Counted from the stretch's first letter, positions 1-8,746 are shown. The stretch: DNA of 16,179 bases from Clostridiales bacterium (GCA_015069525.1 SVIK01000026.1:1-16179), one strand, 5' to 3'. Translations and numbers: made by a program. The notes: generated by a model not told the origin, from the sequence alone.

Positions 1-2999
1 AATATACGCCCGACTTATTGAGTGCGAATTTGGTACTGTATGCAAAATACACGCCCCAAACGTACTACATTATGTTAAACGGCAACGGCGGTACGTTTGC
101 GGACGGCGTGGAAGACGTATCGGTTGCATACGACGCTACGTATACCTTGCCCACCCCGACGAGAGAGGGTTATACCTTTGCGGGTTGGAAGAAAGGCACG
201 GCAGACTTTGCGGCAACGGGCAAGTTCACGTACACGAACGATTTCGTAGTAACGGCACAATGGACGCAAAACAAATACACGGTTACGTTCAAGTACGGCA
301 CGGAAACGGTTGCTACGGAAGAAGACGTAACGCATAATGCAAAAGTAATGAAGGTGGACACGTGGGAAGGCTTCCCCGCTGGACACGAATACGTTGGCAC
401 GTACACGGACGAAGCTTGTACGCAAGCATACGATTTCAAAACGGGCGTTACGGGCGACACGACGTTGTACATCAAGACGCAACCCAAGACGTTTACGATT
501 ACTATTAACGAAGGCGGCAGCGCAACTGGCACGGTAAACGTAAAATACGGCGAAACGTATACGTTGGAAGCAGCGCCTACGTTGACGAACTTCATCTTCC
601 AAGGCTATACCTTAAACGCTCGCGCGGAAAACGGTGGTACGCCGTTTGCGGCAACGGGCACGTATAACTACTTGACCAATATCAACGTATATGCAAACTG
701 GGAAGAAGACTACGAGGCTACGCATACGAAGGTATATTATTACGACGGCGTAACGGGCAGCGAAATCAAGAACGAAGATTTCCGTAAGGGCGAAACGTTG
801 ACGGCGGCGGAAGTAAGCGAATACACGCCCGCAAAGACGGGGTATAACTTCGGCGGCTGGTACACGGACGCAGCTTGCACGGTTGCGTATACGGACACGG
901 TAGTAAACGGCGTTACGCGTTTGTACGCGAAATACACGCCGAAGACGTACACGATGCTCGTACAATACGGCAACGGCACGACGGACCCTCAACAAATCGC
1001 ATACGACGAAACCTACACCTTGCAACAAAAGCCGAAGAGAAACGGATATTCGTTCGTAGGCTATACGGCGGTTATCGGTGGCGAAACGGTAGAAGATTTT
1101 GCTTATACGGGTAAATACGTATACGACGAAAGTATTACGGTTACGGCGCAATGGGAAAAGATTGAAATAGAAGGCGAAGACGAAACGGGCAACTTTGTCA
1201 ACTTGGGTACGTATTTCAAAGAAAGAGAAAACGCGGACGAAGATTTCACGTACGTATTCGTAACCGGTTTGTCGTATACGTTTAGCTCGGTGGAAGCTAT
1301 GGACGCTTCGGCGGCAGGCGAGGCAGTGACGATGACGACGGACAATGAGTTCACGACGGTATCTCCGACGAACGGCACGTTCGATTTGGTCATCACCAAG
1401 TTGGATGAAGATACGCAAACGGAATATTCCTACACGCGTAAAGCGAAGATTGTACAACAAGTAGCAAAATTCGATTCCTACATCACGTCTTCCAGCGCAT
1501 GGACGTCTGAGAATTACAGAACGACGAACTTCCAAGACGCGGCAAAGACGGTAGCGGATACGCAAGTGGCGGTTGGTAGAAACGATTTCCGTCTTGGCAT
1601 GGTCATGCAAAACGAGAAAGACGCTACGCTTTCGATGACGGACGCGCAAGTAGAATTGACGGTGAAAGACGATGGCGTTGAAACCAACGATTATACGTTG
1701 AACGGTGACGTATTGGCGTTCGGCGAGACGGTGGAAAGTGGCTCTATCGTAGAAATCTCGATGAAACCCAAATATTCCATTACGGATAAGACGTTGACGA
1801 TGAAATTGAAAGTCAACGACGGCGTCAACGTATACGATAACGCGGCGTTGAAGCAAAACTACGGCGATAGAAACGTACACGAAATCAACGTACTTCGTGA
1901 TATCAAGGTGGAACTTGGTGCGGCGGACTATGTGGCGGGTACGCAAATGCCGATCAACAAATATGAATACGGCGCATATACGCGTATCATTACGTCGACA
2001 AACGACACCATGAAGGTAAACGGTAACTTCTTCAAGATTGACGGTACCGCTCTTCCTTTGATTAGAAACGACGAAACGGAAGGCCGTACGAGTTGGCAAG
2101 ATGCGCCTGATGGCCTTATTTGTGACGTACAAGTTGGTATCTTCTTGTATTATAACCATAAGTTGGAGGATGATGGTGTGTATATGCATAACGGGCAAGT
2201 AACCTTCAACGATTTGCATATCACAGGTAACTATAGCGGCGTACAAGACGAAAAGATTGAAAACTATAAAGGTGGCGGCAAAACGTTGTATACGCAAAGT
2301 GGTACGTATCATGGTGTCTTGATCCGTGGCGGTACGGCAAGCTTGAACAACGTAACGGTATTGAAGACGAATATCGCCTTGTTCGTTGACGGCGGCGTTA
2401 GTGCAACGGATAACACGAAACAAGCTTCTATAATAAACGTAGATAAATGTAAACTGACGGATGCTTGGGGTAACCAAATCTATATGTATGATTTGGTGAA
2501 AATCAACCTTACCAATTCGTATCTCGGTCAATCAACGGGTGCGGCAATACACGTGGATGATTGTCCTAGTCCCGAACCGTTGAAGAACGTGATTAACCTC
2601 GACAGCAACACGGTTGTTGAAAACTACCTTACTGGTCAAGAAGCATACTTTGTAACGCGTGGATTCACCGGGGTAAAAGGATTGATTGACTATGTTAATA
2701 CACAATATGTACAAGGATTGTCAGATGGTTTCTACACGGCTTTGTATGATAATAATACGAAATTCAACTTTATCTTCTTGATGCGTGCTGGTCGTACGGA
2801 TGACACGGACAGATGGGCGGCAGATGCAGACACGGTCGGCGGGACTCCGAAACCCACCGTTGAGATGAATCAAGCGGATATCATGGGTGTAACCGAAGAT
2901 TTGGCGAAATACTTCTACGCGAACACCGATGGAATGGGTCTTGGCTACGACGGCTTGGCTGCAATGACTCTGATGTTGAGCGTACAAGTAAAGCAATAA
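1..2999 (+). CDS. Large surface/secreted protein with InlB-type beta-repeats, C-terminal part (5' partial)
   Basis: The frame is open from position 3 and no start is visible, so the gene enters from the left; about 998 residues are seen before TAA at 2997-2999. The first ~385 residues are tandem repeats of the Listeria-Bacteroides / InlB B-repeat type (Flg_new-like), with signatures such as REGYTFAGW, TGYNFGGWYTDAACT, VTAQW and LYAKYTP. These repeats occur in extracellular proteins of gut bacteria. The rest is beta-rich, and at about 2180-2620 short beta strands with Gly/Asn turns (GVLIRGGTASLNNVTV, KINLTNSYLG) suggest a right-handed beta-helix. No LPXTG motif, C-terminal membrane segment or SLH domain is seen, so the anchor, if any, must be upstream. 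Codon use is strongly biased (threonine mostly ACG, leucine often TTG). Adhesion or glycan contact is a guess; no catalytic motif is recognised. It converges on leuS. Confidence 0.85.
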   Translation, partial: YTPDLLSANLVLYAKYTPQTYYIMLNGNGGTFADGVEDVSVAYDATYTLPTPTREGYTFAGWKKGTADFAATGKFTYTNDFVVTAQWTQNKYTVTFKYGTETVATEEDVTHNAKVMKVDTWEGFPAGHEYVGTYTDEACTQAYDFKTGVTGDTTLYIKTQPKTFTITINEGGSATGTVNVKYGETYTLEAAPTLTNFIFQGYTLNARAENGGTPFAATGTYNYLTNINVYANWEEDYEATHTKVYYYDGVTGSEIKNEDFRKGETLTAAEVSEYTPAKTGYNFGGWYTDAACTVAYTDTVVNGVTRLYAKYTPKTYTMLVQYGNGTTDPQQIAYDETYTLQQKPKRNGYSFVGYTAVIGGETVEDFAYTGKYVYDESITVTAQWEKIEIEGEDETGNFVNLGTYFKERENADEDFTYVFVTGLSYTFSSVEAMDASAAGEAVTMTTDNEFTTVSPTNGTFDLVITKLDEDTQTEYSYTRKAKIVQQVAKFDSYITSSSAWTSENYRTTNFQDAAKTVADTQVAVGRNDFRLGMVMQNEKDATLSMTDAQVELTVKDDGVETNDYTLNGDVLAFGETVESGSIVEISMKPKYSITDKTLTMKLKVNDGVNVYDNAALKQNYGDRNVHEINVLRDIKVELGAADYVAGTQMPINKYEYGAYTRIITSTNDTMKVNGNFFKIDGTALPLIRNDETEGRTSWQDAPDGLICDVQVGIFLYYNHKLEDDGVYMHNGQVTFNDLHITGNYSGVQDEKIENYKGGGKTLYTQSGTYHGVLIRGGTASLNNVTVLKTNIALFVDGGVSATDNTKQASIINVDKCKLTDAWGNQIYMYDLVKINLTNSYLGQSTGAAIHVDDCPSPEPLKNVINLDSNTVVENYLTGQEAYFVTRGFTGVKGLIDYVNTQYVQGLSDGFYTALYDNNTKFNFIFLMRAGRTDDTDRWAADADTVGGTPKPTVEMNQADIMGVTEDLAKYFYANTDGMGLGYDGLAAMTLMLSVQVKQ
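66..1160 (+). repeat. Five InlB-like protein repeats alternating in two types (A-B-A-B-A)
   Basis: At the protein level there are five modules of about 70-77 residues. Type A modules (about 66-269, 483-710 and 950-1160) have a GY.F.GY/W core and end in TGKFTY or TGTYNY plus VTAQW or VYANW. Type B modules (about 273-480 and 715-945) carry YTDEACT.AYDF or YTDAACTVAYTD and end in LYIK or LYAK. The residues just before the first A module (LVLYAKYTP) look like the end of another B module, so the array continues left of the window. DNA identity between copies is low, so this is an old duplication, not a recent slippage array. Module limits are approximate. Confidence 0.75.
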
Positions 3000-3083
3000 A
3001 ACCATGAAAAAGCTTGCGCTTATTCCAAAACAACTTAAAACGGAAAGCCTTGGGATAAGGAAAGCCTGAACACAACAAAACAG

Positions 3084-3125
3084 CCCCCCCTTGCGGATTT
3101 CTCCGCAAGGGGGCTTGTCTTTTTG
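3084..3125 (+). terminator. Rho-independent terminator of the surface-protein gene
   Basis: A 12-bp perfect stem (arms 3086-3097 and 3102-3113, loop TTTC) made of a C5 run plus TTGCGGA is followed by CTTGTCTTTTT. It lies about 85 bp after the TAA of the surface-protein gene, in the right orientation to end its transcript before leuS. Confidence 0.85.
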
Positions 3126-3132
3126 TATAAAG

Positions 3133-3163
3133 AAAAGCCCGTGGCAAAACGCCACGGGCTTTT
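3133..3163 (-). terminator. Terminator of leuS, probably bidirectional
   Basis: A 13-bp perfect stem has arms at 3133-3145 and 3151-3163 with the loop AAAAC. On the minus strand it begins 14 bp after the leuS stop, and the arm ends in TTTT followed by CTTTAT. On the plus strand it is also flanked by T residues, so it may back up the neighbouring terminator at 3084-3125. Confidence 0.85.
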
Positions 3164-3177
3164 ATAATGCAATTGTA

Positions 3178-5613
3178 TCAGCCTACGATAAGGTTAACAA
3201 GTCTACCTTTTACGACGATGCACTTTTTCACCGTCTTTCCTGCGATTTGTTCGGCAATTTCAGGGTTTTCGCAAACAACCGCTTGAATTTCCTCATTGTT
3301 CAAGCCTTCCGCAATCATCATCTTCGCTTTGATTTTGGAGTTGATTTGAATTGCGTATTCCACCTCCGCTTTTACAAGCGCTTGTTCGTTGACGAGGGGA
3401 TAGCTTTCTGCAAATACCGAATCCTTATGTTCGGTAATCTCCCAAAGTTCTTCTGCGAAGTGGGGGGCGAACGGCGCAAGCATACGGATTAAATCGTCGA
3501 TTGCTTCTTTATAGAATTTTACGTTCTTTTCCGTTTCGCCGTCGTATTTAACAAGGGCGTTTACGTATTCCATAATACGTGCAACGGAGGTATTGAAAGA
3601 GAAATCTTCTACGTCGCGCGTAATGCATTTCACGGCGTAATTCTTTACGTAATCCACTTCCTTTTCCGCTTTGCCAATCGTTTCGTTTTCGTTGTCCTTT
3701 TCCTCTACCGATTTGCGTACCAAACGTTCGATTCTATCAAGGAATTTCGCTACCGATTTGATACCGTCGTCGTTCCAAGGTCCGCCTTCGGTGTAGCTAA
3801 ACCCGAACATCAAATACAAACGGAAGATATCAGAGCCGTATTCGTCGATATACACGTCGGGGGAGATAACGTTGCCGTGCGATTTGCTCATACGGTTGCC
3901 GTCAGGCCCTAAAATAATGCCTTGGTGTACGAGGCGTTTGAAAGGTTCGCCAAAATTGATATAGCCCATATCGCGAAGCGCTTTCGTAATAAAACGCGCG
4001 TAGAGAAGGTGCATACAAGCGTGTTCATAACCGCCTACGTATACGTCGACGGGCGCCATCGTATTGGCTATTTCCGTAGAGAACGCTTGTTTATCGTTGT
4101 GTGCGTCGGGATAACGTAAGAAATACCAGCTCGAACAAACGAAGGTGTCGAGGGTATCGGGGTCTCTCGAAGCTTTGCCACCGCACTTGGGACAATTGCA
4201 ACGCATAAATCCTTCGTGGGAAGCGAGGGGGGATTTCCCCGTGGGACGGAATTCCACGTCGTAAGGAAGCTTTACGGGCAAATCCTTTTCAGGCACGGGA
4301 ACGACACCACATTTTTCACAATGAATCATGGGGATAGGCGCACCCCAATATCTTTGACGGGATACCGACCAATCGCGCAAGCGATAGTTTACCTTCTTTC
4401 CGCCTTTGCCAATCTTGGAAAGGTGTACGGCGATAGCGTCGCGCGCTTCTTCGCCCGAAAGTCCGTCAAACTCTCCGCTGTTGACGAGGATACCGTCTTC
4501 GCAGAAAGGAAGTATCGTTTCTCCGCCTACCTTTTGGATAACTTGCGTGATAGGCAAACCGTGCTTGGTTGCGAACAAGTAATCGCGCTCGTCGTGCGCG
4601 GCAACCGCCATAACGGCGCCCGTGCCGTAGGAATAGAGCACGTAATCGGCAAGATAAATAGGCACTTTTTTATTCGTAAGGGGGTGTATAGCGTACGCAC
4701 CCGTAAACGTACCCGTTTTAGGACGCGCGGTGGACAAACGTTCGATATCGTTTGCTTCGGAGGCATAACGTACGTATTCGTCGATGTCTTTCGCTCTTTC
4801 AGGGTGCGCTTCTTTTAATTTTTCCACGAGGGGATGTTCGGGGGCAAGCACAACGTAGTTGACGCCAAACACCGTGTCGGGGCGGGTGGTGAAAACGGTG
4901 ATAGTATCGCCCGTTTCACACTCGAAACAAATTTCACAGCCCGTCGATTTGCCAATCCAGTTCTTTTGCATGAGCTTGGTTTTTTCAGGCCAATTCAATT
5001 CTTTCAAGTCGTCTAAAAGTTCTTCTGCATAATCGGTGATTTTGAAGAACCATTGCGTCATATCTTTACGCAAAACGGTAGAACCGCAACGTTCGCATTT
5101 GCTATCGATAACCTGTTCGTTAGCGAGCACCGTTTCGCAATCGGGACACCAGTTTACAAGCGCTTCCTTGCGGTAAGCAAGTCCCTTTTTATACAGCTGT
5201 AAGAAAAGCCATTGCGTCCACTTGTAGTAGTCTTCTTCGCAAGTGATGATTTCCGCCGTCCAATCGAACATAGCGCCCATATTTTTGAGCTGTCTTTCCA
5301 TCGTTTCGATATTCTTTTCGGTAGAGTCCTTAGGGTGAACGCCCGTTTTAATAGCGTAGTTTTCCGCGGGCAAACCGAAAGCGTCGAAGCCCATAGGTTG
5401 GAACACTTCGAAACCTTGCATTTTCTTAAATCGAGCGTACGTATCCGTAGGCCCGTAATTATACCAATGCCCTACGTGCAATTTTGCGCCCGAGGGATAG
5501 GAGAACATTTCCAAAACGTACAATTTCTTGTCCGCGTTCTTTTTGTTGAAAACGTTGCGCTTCGTTTTCTCCCATTTGGCTTGCCATTTGCTTTCGATGG
5601 ATTTCATATCCAT
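3178..5613 (-). CDS. leuS: Leucine--tRNA ligase
   Basis: Cytosolic class I aminoacyl-tRNA synthetase charging tRNA-Leu. The protein is 811 residues, a usual length for Bacillota LeuRS. Seen in order: Rossmann fold with the HIGH signature as HVGH (46-49) after SYPSGAKL; a Cys-rich insert (WCPDCE...CERCG); the CP1 editing domain with TTRPDTVFG and VAAHDERD; the KMSKS loop as RMSKS (574-578); and an anticodon-binding/C-terminal region ending in RLVNLIVG. The ATG at 5613-5611 (MDMKSIES) is chosen because GGAGG lies 10 nt upstream. An in-frame ATG 12 codons further up (MERRAKIG...) falls inside a leader hairpin and lacks such a site. The gene has its own promoter and terminator, so it is probably monocistronic. 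Unlike many Bacillota leuS genes it has no T-box: the leader is only about 64 nt. Confidence 0.97.
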   Translation of the reverse strand: MDMKSIESKWQAKWEKTKRNVFNKKNADKKLYVLEMFSYPSGAKLHVGHWYNYGPTDTYARFKKMQGFEVFQPMGFDAFGLPAENYAIKTGVHPKDSTEKNIETMERQLKNMGAMFDWTAEIITCEEDYYKWTQWLFLQLYKKGLAYRKEALVNWCPDCETVLANEQVIDSKCERCGSTVLRKDMTQWFFKITDYAEELLDDLKELNWPEKTKLMQKNWIGKSTGCEICFECETGDTITVFTTRPDTVFGVNYVVLAPEHPLVEKLKEAHPERAKDIDEYVRYASEANDIERLSTARPKTGTFTGAYAIHPLTNKKVPIYLADYVLYSYGTGAVMAVAAHDERDYLFATKHGLPITQVIQKVGGETILPFCEDGILVNSGEFDGLSGEEARDAIAVHLSKIGKGGKKVNYRLRDWSVSRQRYWGAPIPMIHCEKCGVVPVPEKDLPVKLPYDVEFRPTGKSPLASHEGFMRCNCPKCGGKASRDPDTLDTFVCSSWYFLRYPDAHNDKQAFSTEIANTMAPVDVYVGGYEHACMHLLYARFITKALRDMGYINFGEPFKRLVHQGIILGPDGNRMSKSHGNVISPDVYIDEYGSDIFRLYLMFGFSYTEGGPWNDDGIKSVAKFLDRIERLVRKSVEEKDNENETIGKAEKEVDYVKNYAVKCITRDVEDFSFNTSVARIMEYVNALVKYDGETEKNVKFYKEAIDDLIRMLAPFAPHFAEELWEITEHKDSVFAESYPLVNEQALVKAEVEYAIQINSKIKAKMMIAEGLNNEEIQAVVCENPEIAEQIAGKTVKKCIVVKGRLVNLIVG

Positions 5614-5683
5614 AATAAAAAGACCTCCGATTTTTGCACGGCGCTCCACCGTGCGATAAATATCCTAAAATTCAGTAATACAT

Positions 5684-5712
5684 ATTATAATGTATTTTTT
5701 TCGTTAAGTCAA
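5684..5712 (-). promoter_or_regulatory. Sigma-A promoter of leuS
   Basis: On the minus strand the boxes are TTGACT (5712-5707) and TATAAT (5689-5684), with exactly 17 bp between them. The expected transcript start near 5677 gives a leader of about 64 nt. The leader holds one small hairpin (GCACGG/CCGTGC, 5636-5654) just before the GGAGG site. That hairpin is followed by A residues on the transcript, so it is not a terminator. Confidence 0.85.
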
Positions 5713-5790
5713 GCGAATATGTGTGTACAAAATGCACCGATTTTATAAAAAGCCATAAATAATTTTCCAGCCACGGCATACAATAATGGT

Positions 5791-6489
5791 GTGGAAGAGA
5801 TGACGATAACGCAAAACGGCTTCGATTGCCGTTATATGTCCTATTTGTATGCAAAGGTGCGGGAAAGGTTTTCCTTTTTGCCCGCTTCGTGCGATTTGAC
5901 GAAAAATGGGGATTGTAGCGAGCTCGCTTTTAAAACGGAACCCGCTTATTTTCCCTACGTTAGGAGATTTGCCGAGGAAAACATAGCGGATATTATTGCG
6001 GTGGGATATAAATATGCGTTTTTTGAAAAACGGCTCGTATTGCCGTTGCTTGATAAAAAGCAAAAACGGTTATTGATTACGGCGATAGTTTCCGCCGATT
6101 ATAAAGAGGATAAAGCGTACGTTTTGAAACGGTTGAACGGGTTTGAAAACTACTCGCTTGACGGCGTTTTTTACTTCCGCTTGAAAGGCTTGAAAGAGCG
6201 TTGGGAAGGGATAGTAGAGTACGTCCCGACGGATATGGGTTCTTCTTCGCTGGACGGCTTTCTAGAATTTTTAACGGAGGACGGCGAGGGAAAATTGTTC
6301 GTGAAAGACGGAAAGGTGTACGACGGGGAATACCGTCCGCTCCGCCGAAGCTTTTTAACGGGGGAGGAAACGGCGCTTGGCGAAATCGTGCTTGGCGGAG
6401 CGGAAAAAGTGTACTGTTTTGGGGAAACGGATAAAGAAACGGCGTCCTTTTTGCGAAAATATTACGGGAACAAAGCGGTATTTTGTTGA
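5791..6489 (+). CDS. YtxC-like protein (putative sporulation-associated family)
   Basis: A 232-residue protein of unknown biochemical role. The call rests on two things. First, the middle segment YSLDGVFYFRLKGL resembles the family hallmark of an (L/I)DGF.FRLK-type motif, and the C-terminus (KVYCFGETD...LRKYYGNKAVFC) resembles the YtxC ending. Second, it lies directly upstream of thrS, the place of ytxC in Bacillus subtilis. It is shorter than typical YtxC (about 280 residues). It looks soluble, with no signal peptide or membrane segment. The start is uncertain: GTG at 5791 or ATG at 5800 (MTITQNG), and neither has a clear Shine-Dalgarno site. A possible -10 box TACAAT (5779-5784) would start the RNA at or near the GTG. 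The thrS promoter begins 20 bp after its stop. The YtxC assignment comes from memory of the family; a diverged hypothetical protein is the alternative. Confidence 0.65.
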   Translation: MEEMTITQNGFDCRYMSYLYAKVRERFSFLPASCDLTKNGDCSELAFKTEPAYFPYVRRFAEENIADIIAVGYKYAFFEKRLVLPLLDKKQKRLLITAIVSADYKEDKAYVLKRLNGFENYSLDGVFYFRLKGLKERWEGIVEYVPTDMGSSSLDGFLEFLTEDGEGKLFVKDGKVYDGEYRPLRRSFLTGEETALGEIVLGGAEKVYCFGETDKETASFLRKYYGNKAVFC

Positions 6490-6508
6490 AAAACTTTGTC
6501 AAAAACGG

Positions 6509-6537
6509 TTGACAAATGGGAAATAAACGGGTAGAAT
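6509..6537 (+). promoter_or_regulatory. Sigma-A promoter of thrS
   Basis: TTGACA (6509-6514) and TAGAAT (6532-6537) are separated by exactly 17 bp, just after the YtxC-like gene. The start of transcription would be near 6544, a few bases before the T-box leader begins. Confidence 0.85.
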
Positions 6538-6547
6538 AGTATTTGTA

Positions 6548-6757
6548 AAGACAAGTAGCGCCGGTTGCGAACCTTGCAGAGAGCCCGTTCTTTGGCTGTG
6601 AAACGGGTGGTTTGGACGGAGAGTGAAACCACTTTACGGGTACGGAAAACGAAAAATGAAAAAAGCGGTTGTGTTTATCACGACAATTAAGGTGGAACCG
6701 CGCGAAAAATTCGCGTCCTTAAACTCTTTTGATAGGGTTTAAGGATTTTTTATTTTT
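6548..6757 (+). promoter_or_regulatory. T-box leader (tRNA-Thr-sensing) of thrS
   Basis: Hallmarks are present in order. AAGACAAGTAG (6548-6558) is at the base of stem I and AGAGAG (6578-6583) is in stem I. An apical hairpin CCCGTT/AACGGG and a second hairpin GTGGTTT/AAACCAC follow. The T-box sequence AAGGTGGAACCGCG is at 6689-6702. In the antiterminator, AAGG and GCG pair with CGCGTCCTT (6712-6720), leaving the bulge TGGAACC. The bulge reads UGGA, which would suit a tRNA ending in UCCA. The specifier codon must be a threonine codon; ACC (6628-6630) and ACG (6636-6638 or 6642-6644) are candidates and could not be separated without folding. Uncharged tRNA-Thr is expected to favour read-through into thrS. 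Confidence 0.93.
6716..6757 (+). terminator. T-box attenuator terminator upstream of thrS
   Basis: An 11-bp stem has arms at 6716-6726 and 6735-6745 and is followed by a T-rich run (TTTTTTATTTTT). The 5' arm TCCTT is shared with the antiterminator, so the two folds exclude each other, as expected for a T-box. Confidence 0.9.
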
Positions 6758-6791
6758 ATAAGAAAAAACATACTCTTAGGAGGAAACAATT

Positions 6792-8699
6792 ATGAACGTT
6801 ATTTTGAAAAGTGGCGATAGCATATCGCTCGAAGAAAACGCAACGGCGTATCAAGGCGCGCTTGCCATTTCCGAGGGATTGGCGAGAAACGCAATCTGCG
6901 CAAAGGTAAACGGTGCGCTCGTCGATTTGTCCCACGTGTTAAAGGAAGGGGACGCGCTTGAAATTATCACGTTGAAAGATAAGGAAGGGTTGAACGTATA
7001 TCGCCACACGTGTGCACACGTCTTGGCGCAAGCGCTTAAAACGATTTATCCTACGTGTAAGCTCTCGATTGGCCCCGTTATCGACAACGGCTATTATTAC
7101 GACGTCGATTTCGTCACGCCTATTGCCCAATCGGACTTGGAAAAAATCGAAGCGGAAATGAAAAAGATTATCAAAGGCAATTTCCCTATCGAACGTTTTA
7201 CGTTGCCCAAAGACGAAGCGATTGCGCTGATGAAAAGCTACAACGAGGATTATAAAGTAGAACTTATCGAAGATTTGCCCGAGGGAGAAACGATTTCTTT
7301 CTATAAGCAGGGCAATTTCACCGACCTTTGCCGTGGACCGCACCTTTCTTCGACAGGCAAGATTAAAGCGTTCAAGCTCACGAGTATCGCAGGTGCGTAT
7401 TGGCGTGGGGACGAGCATAATAAAATGCTTACCCGTATTTATGGCACGGCGTTTGCGAAAAAGGACGAAATGGAAGCATACTTTACTATGCTCGAAGAGG
7501 CGAAAAAGCGCGACCATACGAAGCTTGGGAAAGAATTGAAACTTTTTGCGATTTTGAACGAGGGGAAAGGACTTCCTTTCTTCTTGCCCAACGGTATGGT
7601 GCTCAAAAATACGCTTATCGATTATTGGAGAGAAATCCATACGAGAGAGGGCTACGTAGAGGTTAGCACGCCTATTATGCTCAATAAATCGCTTTGGGAA
7701 ACGTCGGGACATTGGTATCACTACCGTGATAACATGTACACGACGAAAGTAGACGAAGAGGATTTCGCGATTAAACCTATGAACTGTCCGGGCGGTATTT
7801 TGGTGTATAAAAACGAACCGCATAGCTATAAAGATTTGCCTATCCGTATGGGCGAACTCGGTCTTGTACACCGCCACGAAAAGTCAGGGCAATTGCACGG
7901 GCTTTTCCGCGTGCGTTGCTTCACGCAAGACGACGCGCACATCTTTATGACGCGCGAACAAATTAAAGACGAAATTAAAGGCGTAGTGCGCCTTATCAAC
8001 GAAGTCTACACTTTGTTTGGGTTTAAGTACCACGTAGAGCTTTCCACTCGCCCTGAAAACAGCATGGGTAGCGACGAGGATTGGAACACCGCAACGGACG
8101 CATTGAAAAACGCGCTCGACGACATGGGGCTTCCTTACGTTGTCAACGAGGGGGACGGTGCGTTCTACGGACCGAAAATCGACTTCCATTTGGAGGATTC
8201 GATTGGAAGAACGTGGCAATGCGGTACGATTCAGCTCGACTTCCAGCTCCCGCAACGTTTCGAAATGGAATACGTTGGCGAAGACGGACAAAAGCATCAA
8301 CCGATTATGGTACACAGAGTTGCGTTCGGCTCGATTGAACGTTTCATCGGTATCTTAATCGAACACTTTGCAGGAAAATTCCCCGTATGGCTTTCGCCGG
8401 TGCAAGTGAAAATTTTGCCGATTACGGATAGACAAGAGGGCTACGCGAAAGAACTTTGCGCAAAGATGAAGGAAAAGGGTATTCGTGTTTGCGTGGACGA
8501 TAGAAACGAAAAAATCGGCTACAAAATCCGTGAGGCACAGCTTGAAAAATTGCCGTATATGCTCGTTGTGGGCGAAAAGGAAGCGAGTGAAAATCTCGTA
8601 GCCGTTCGCCGTCGCGATAAAGGGGATATGGGCGCAATGGACGCGGACGAATTTATCGCGTCGGTTTTGAAGGAAATCGAGGATAAGACGGCGTTCTAA
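6792..8699 (+). CDS. thrS: Threonine--tRNA ligase
   Basis: Class II aminoacyl-tRNA synthetase charging tRNA-Thr, 635 residues, full length. Seen in order: N-terminal TGS domain (about 1-62); editing domain with HTCAH at 72-76, the HxxxH zinc/editing motif, and CRGPHLSSTGKIKAFKL with YWRGD; catalytic core with MLNKSLWETSGHW, the motif 2 region (RMGELGLVHRHEKSGQLHGLFRVR) and the C-terminal motif 3 region (VHRVAFGSIERFIGIL); anticodon-binding domain from about PVWLSPVQVKILPI to the end. The ATG at 6792 follows AGGAGG with 8 nt spacing. It is transcribed from its own promoter through a T-box. No terminator is seen after it, so its transcript may run on into the infC leader. The thrS-infC-rpmI-rplT order is an old conserved cluster. 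Confidence 0.98.
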   Translation: MNVILKSGDSISLEENATAYQGALAISEGLARNAICAKVNGALVDLSHVLKEGDALEIITLKDKEGLNVYRHTCAHVLAQALKTIYPTCKLSIGPVIDNGYYYDVDFVTPIAQSDLEKIEAEMKKIIKGNFPIERFTLPKDEAIALMKSYNEDYKVELIEDLPEGETISFYKQGNFTDLCRGPHLSSTGKIKAFKLTSIAGAYWRGDEHNKMLTRIYGTAFAKKDEMEAYFTMLEEAKKRDHTKLGKELKLFAILNEGKGLPFFLPNGMVLKNTLIDYWREIHTREGYVEVSTPIMLNKSLWETSGHWYHYRDNMYTTKVDEEDFAIKPMNCPGGILVYKNEPHSYKDLPIRMGELGLVHRHEKSGQLHGLFRVRCFTQDDAHIFMTREQIKDEIKGVVRLINEVYTLFGFKYHVELSTRPENSMGSDEDWNTATDALKNALDDMGLPYVVNEGDGAFYGPKIDFHLEDSIGRTWQCGTIQLDFQLPQRFEMEYVGEDGQKHQPIMVHRVAFGSIERFIGILIEHFAGKFPVWLSPVQVKILPITDRQEGYAKELCAKMKEKGIRVCVDDRNEKIGYKIREAQLEKLPYMLVVGEKEASENLVAVRRRDKGDMGAMDADEFIASVLKEIEDKTAF

Positions 8700-8746
8700 A
8701 AAATTGAAAAGTTTTGGAAAAAATTGAAAAACATGCGAAAAATCGT

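Noticed and set aside
612..2531. A 639-codon open frame on the minus strand inside the surface-protein gene
   Set aside because: It is antisense to a clear coding frame, is Arg/Val/Tyr-rich without domains, and is explained by the ACG/TAC-rich codon use, which leaves few stops on the other strand.
3004..3069. A 21-residue ORF (MKKLALIPKQ...) after the surface-protein stop
   Set aside because: No ribosome binding site and no recognisable product; it lies in the 3' untranslated part before the terminator.
5613..5649. A longer leuS start 12 codons upstream (MERRAKIGG...)
   Set aside because: It lies in the leader hairpin with no ribosome binding site, while the chosen ATG has GGAGG 10 nt upstream and gives the normal LeuRS N-terminus.
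8699..8730. Two AAAATTGAAAA copies after thrS
   Set aside because: A short A-rich direct repeat in an AT-rich gap; no stem and no known site, so likely chance.
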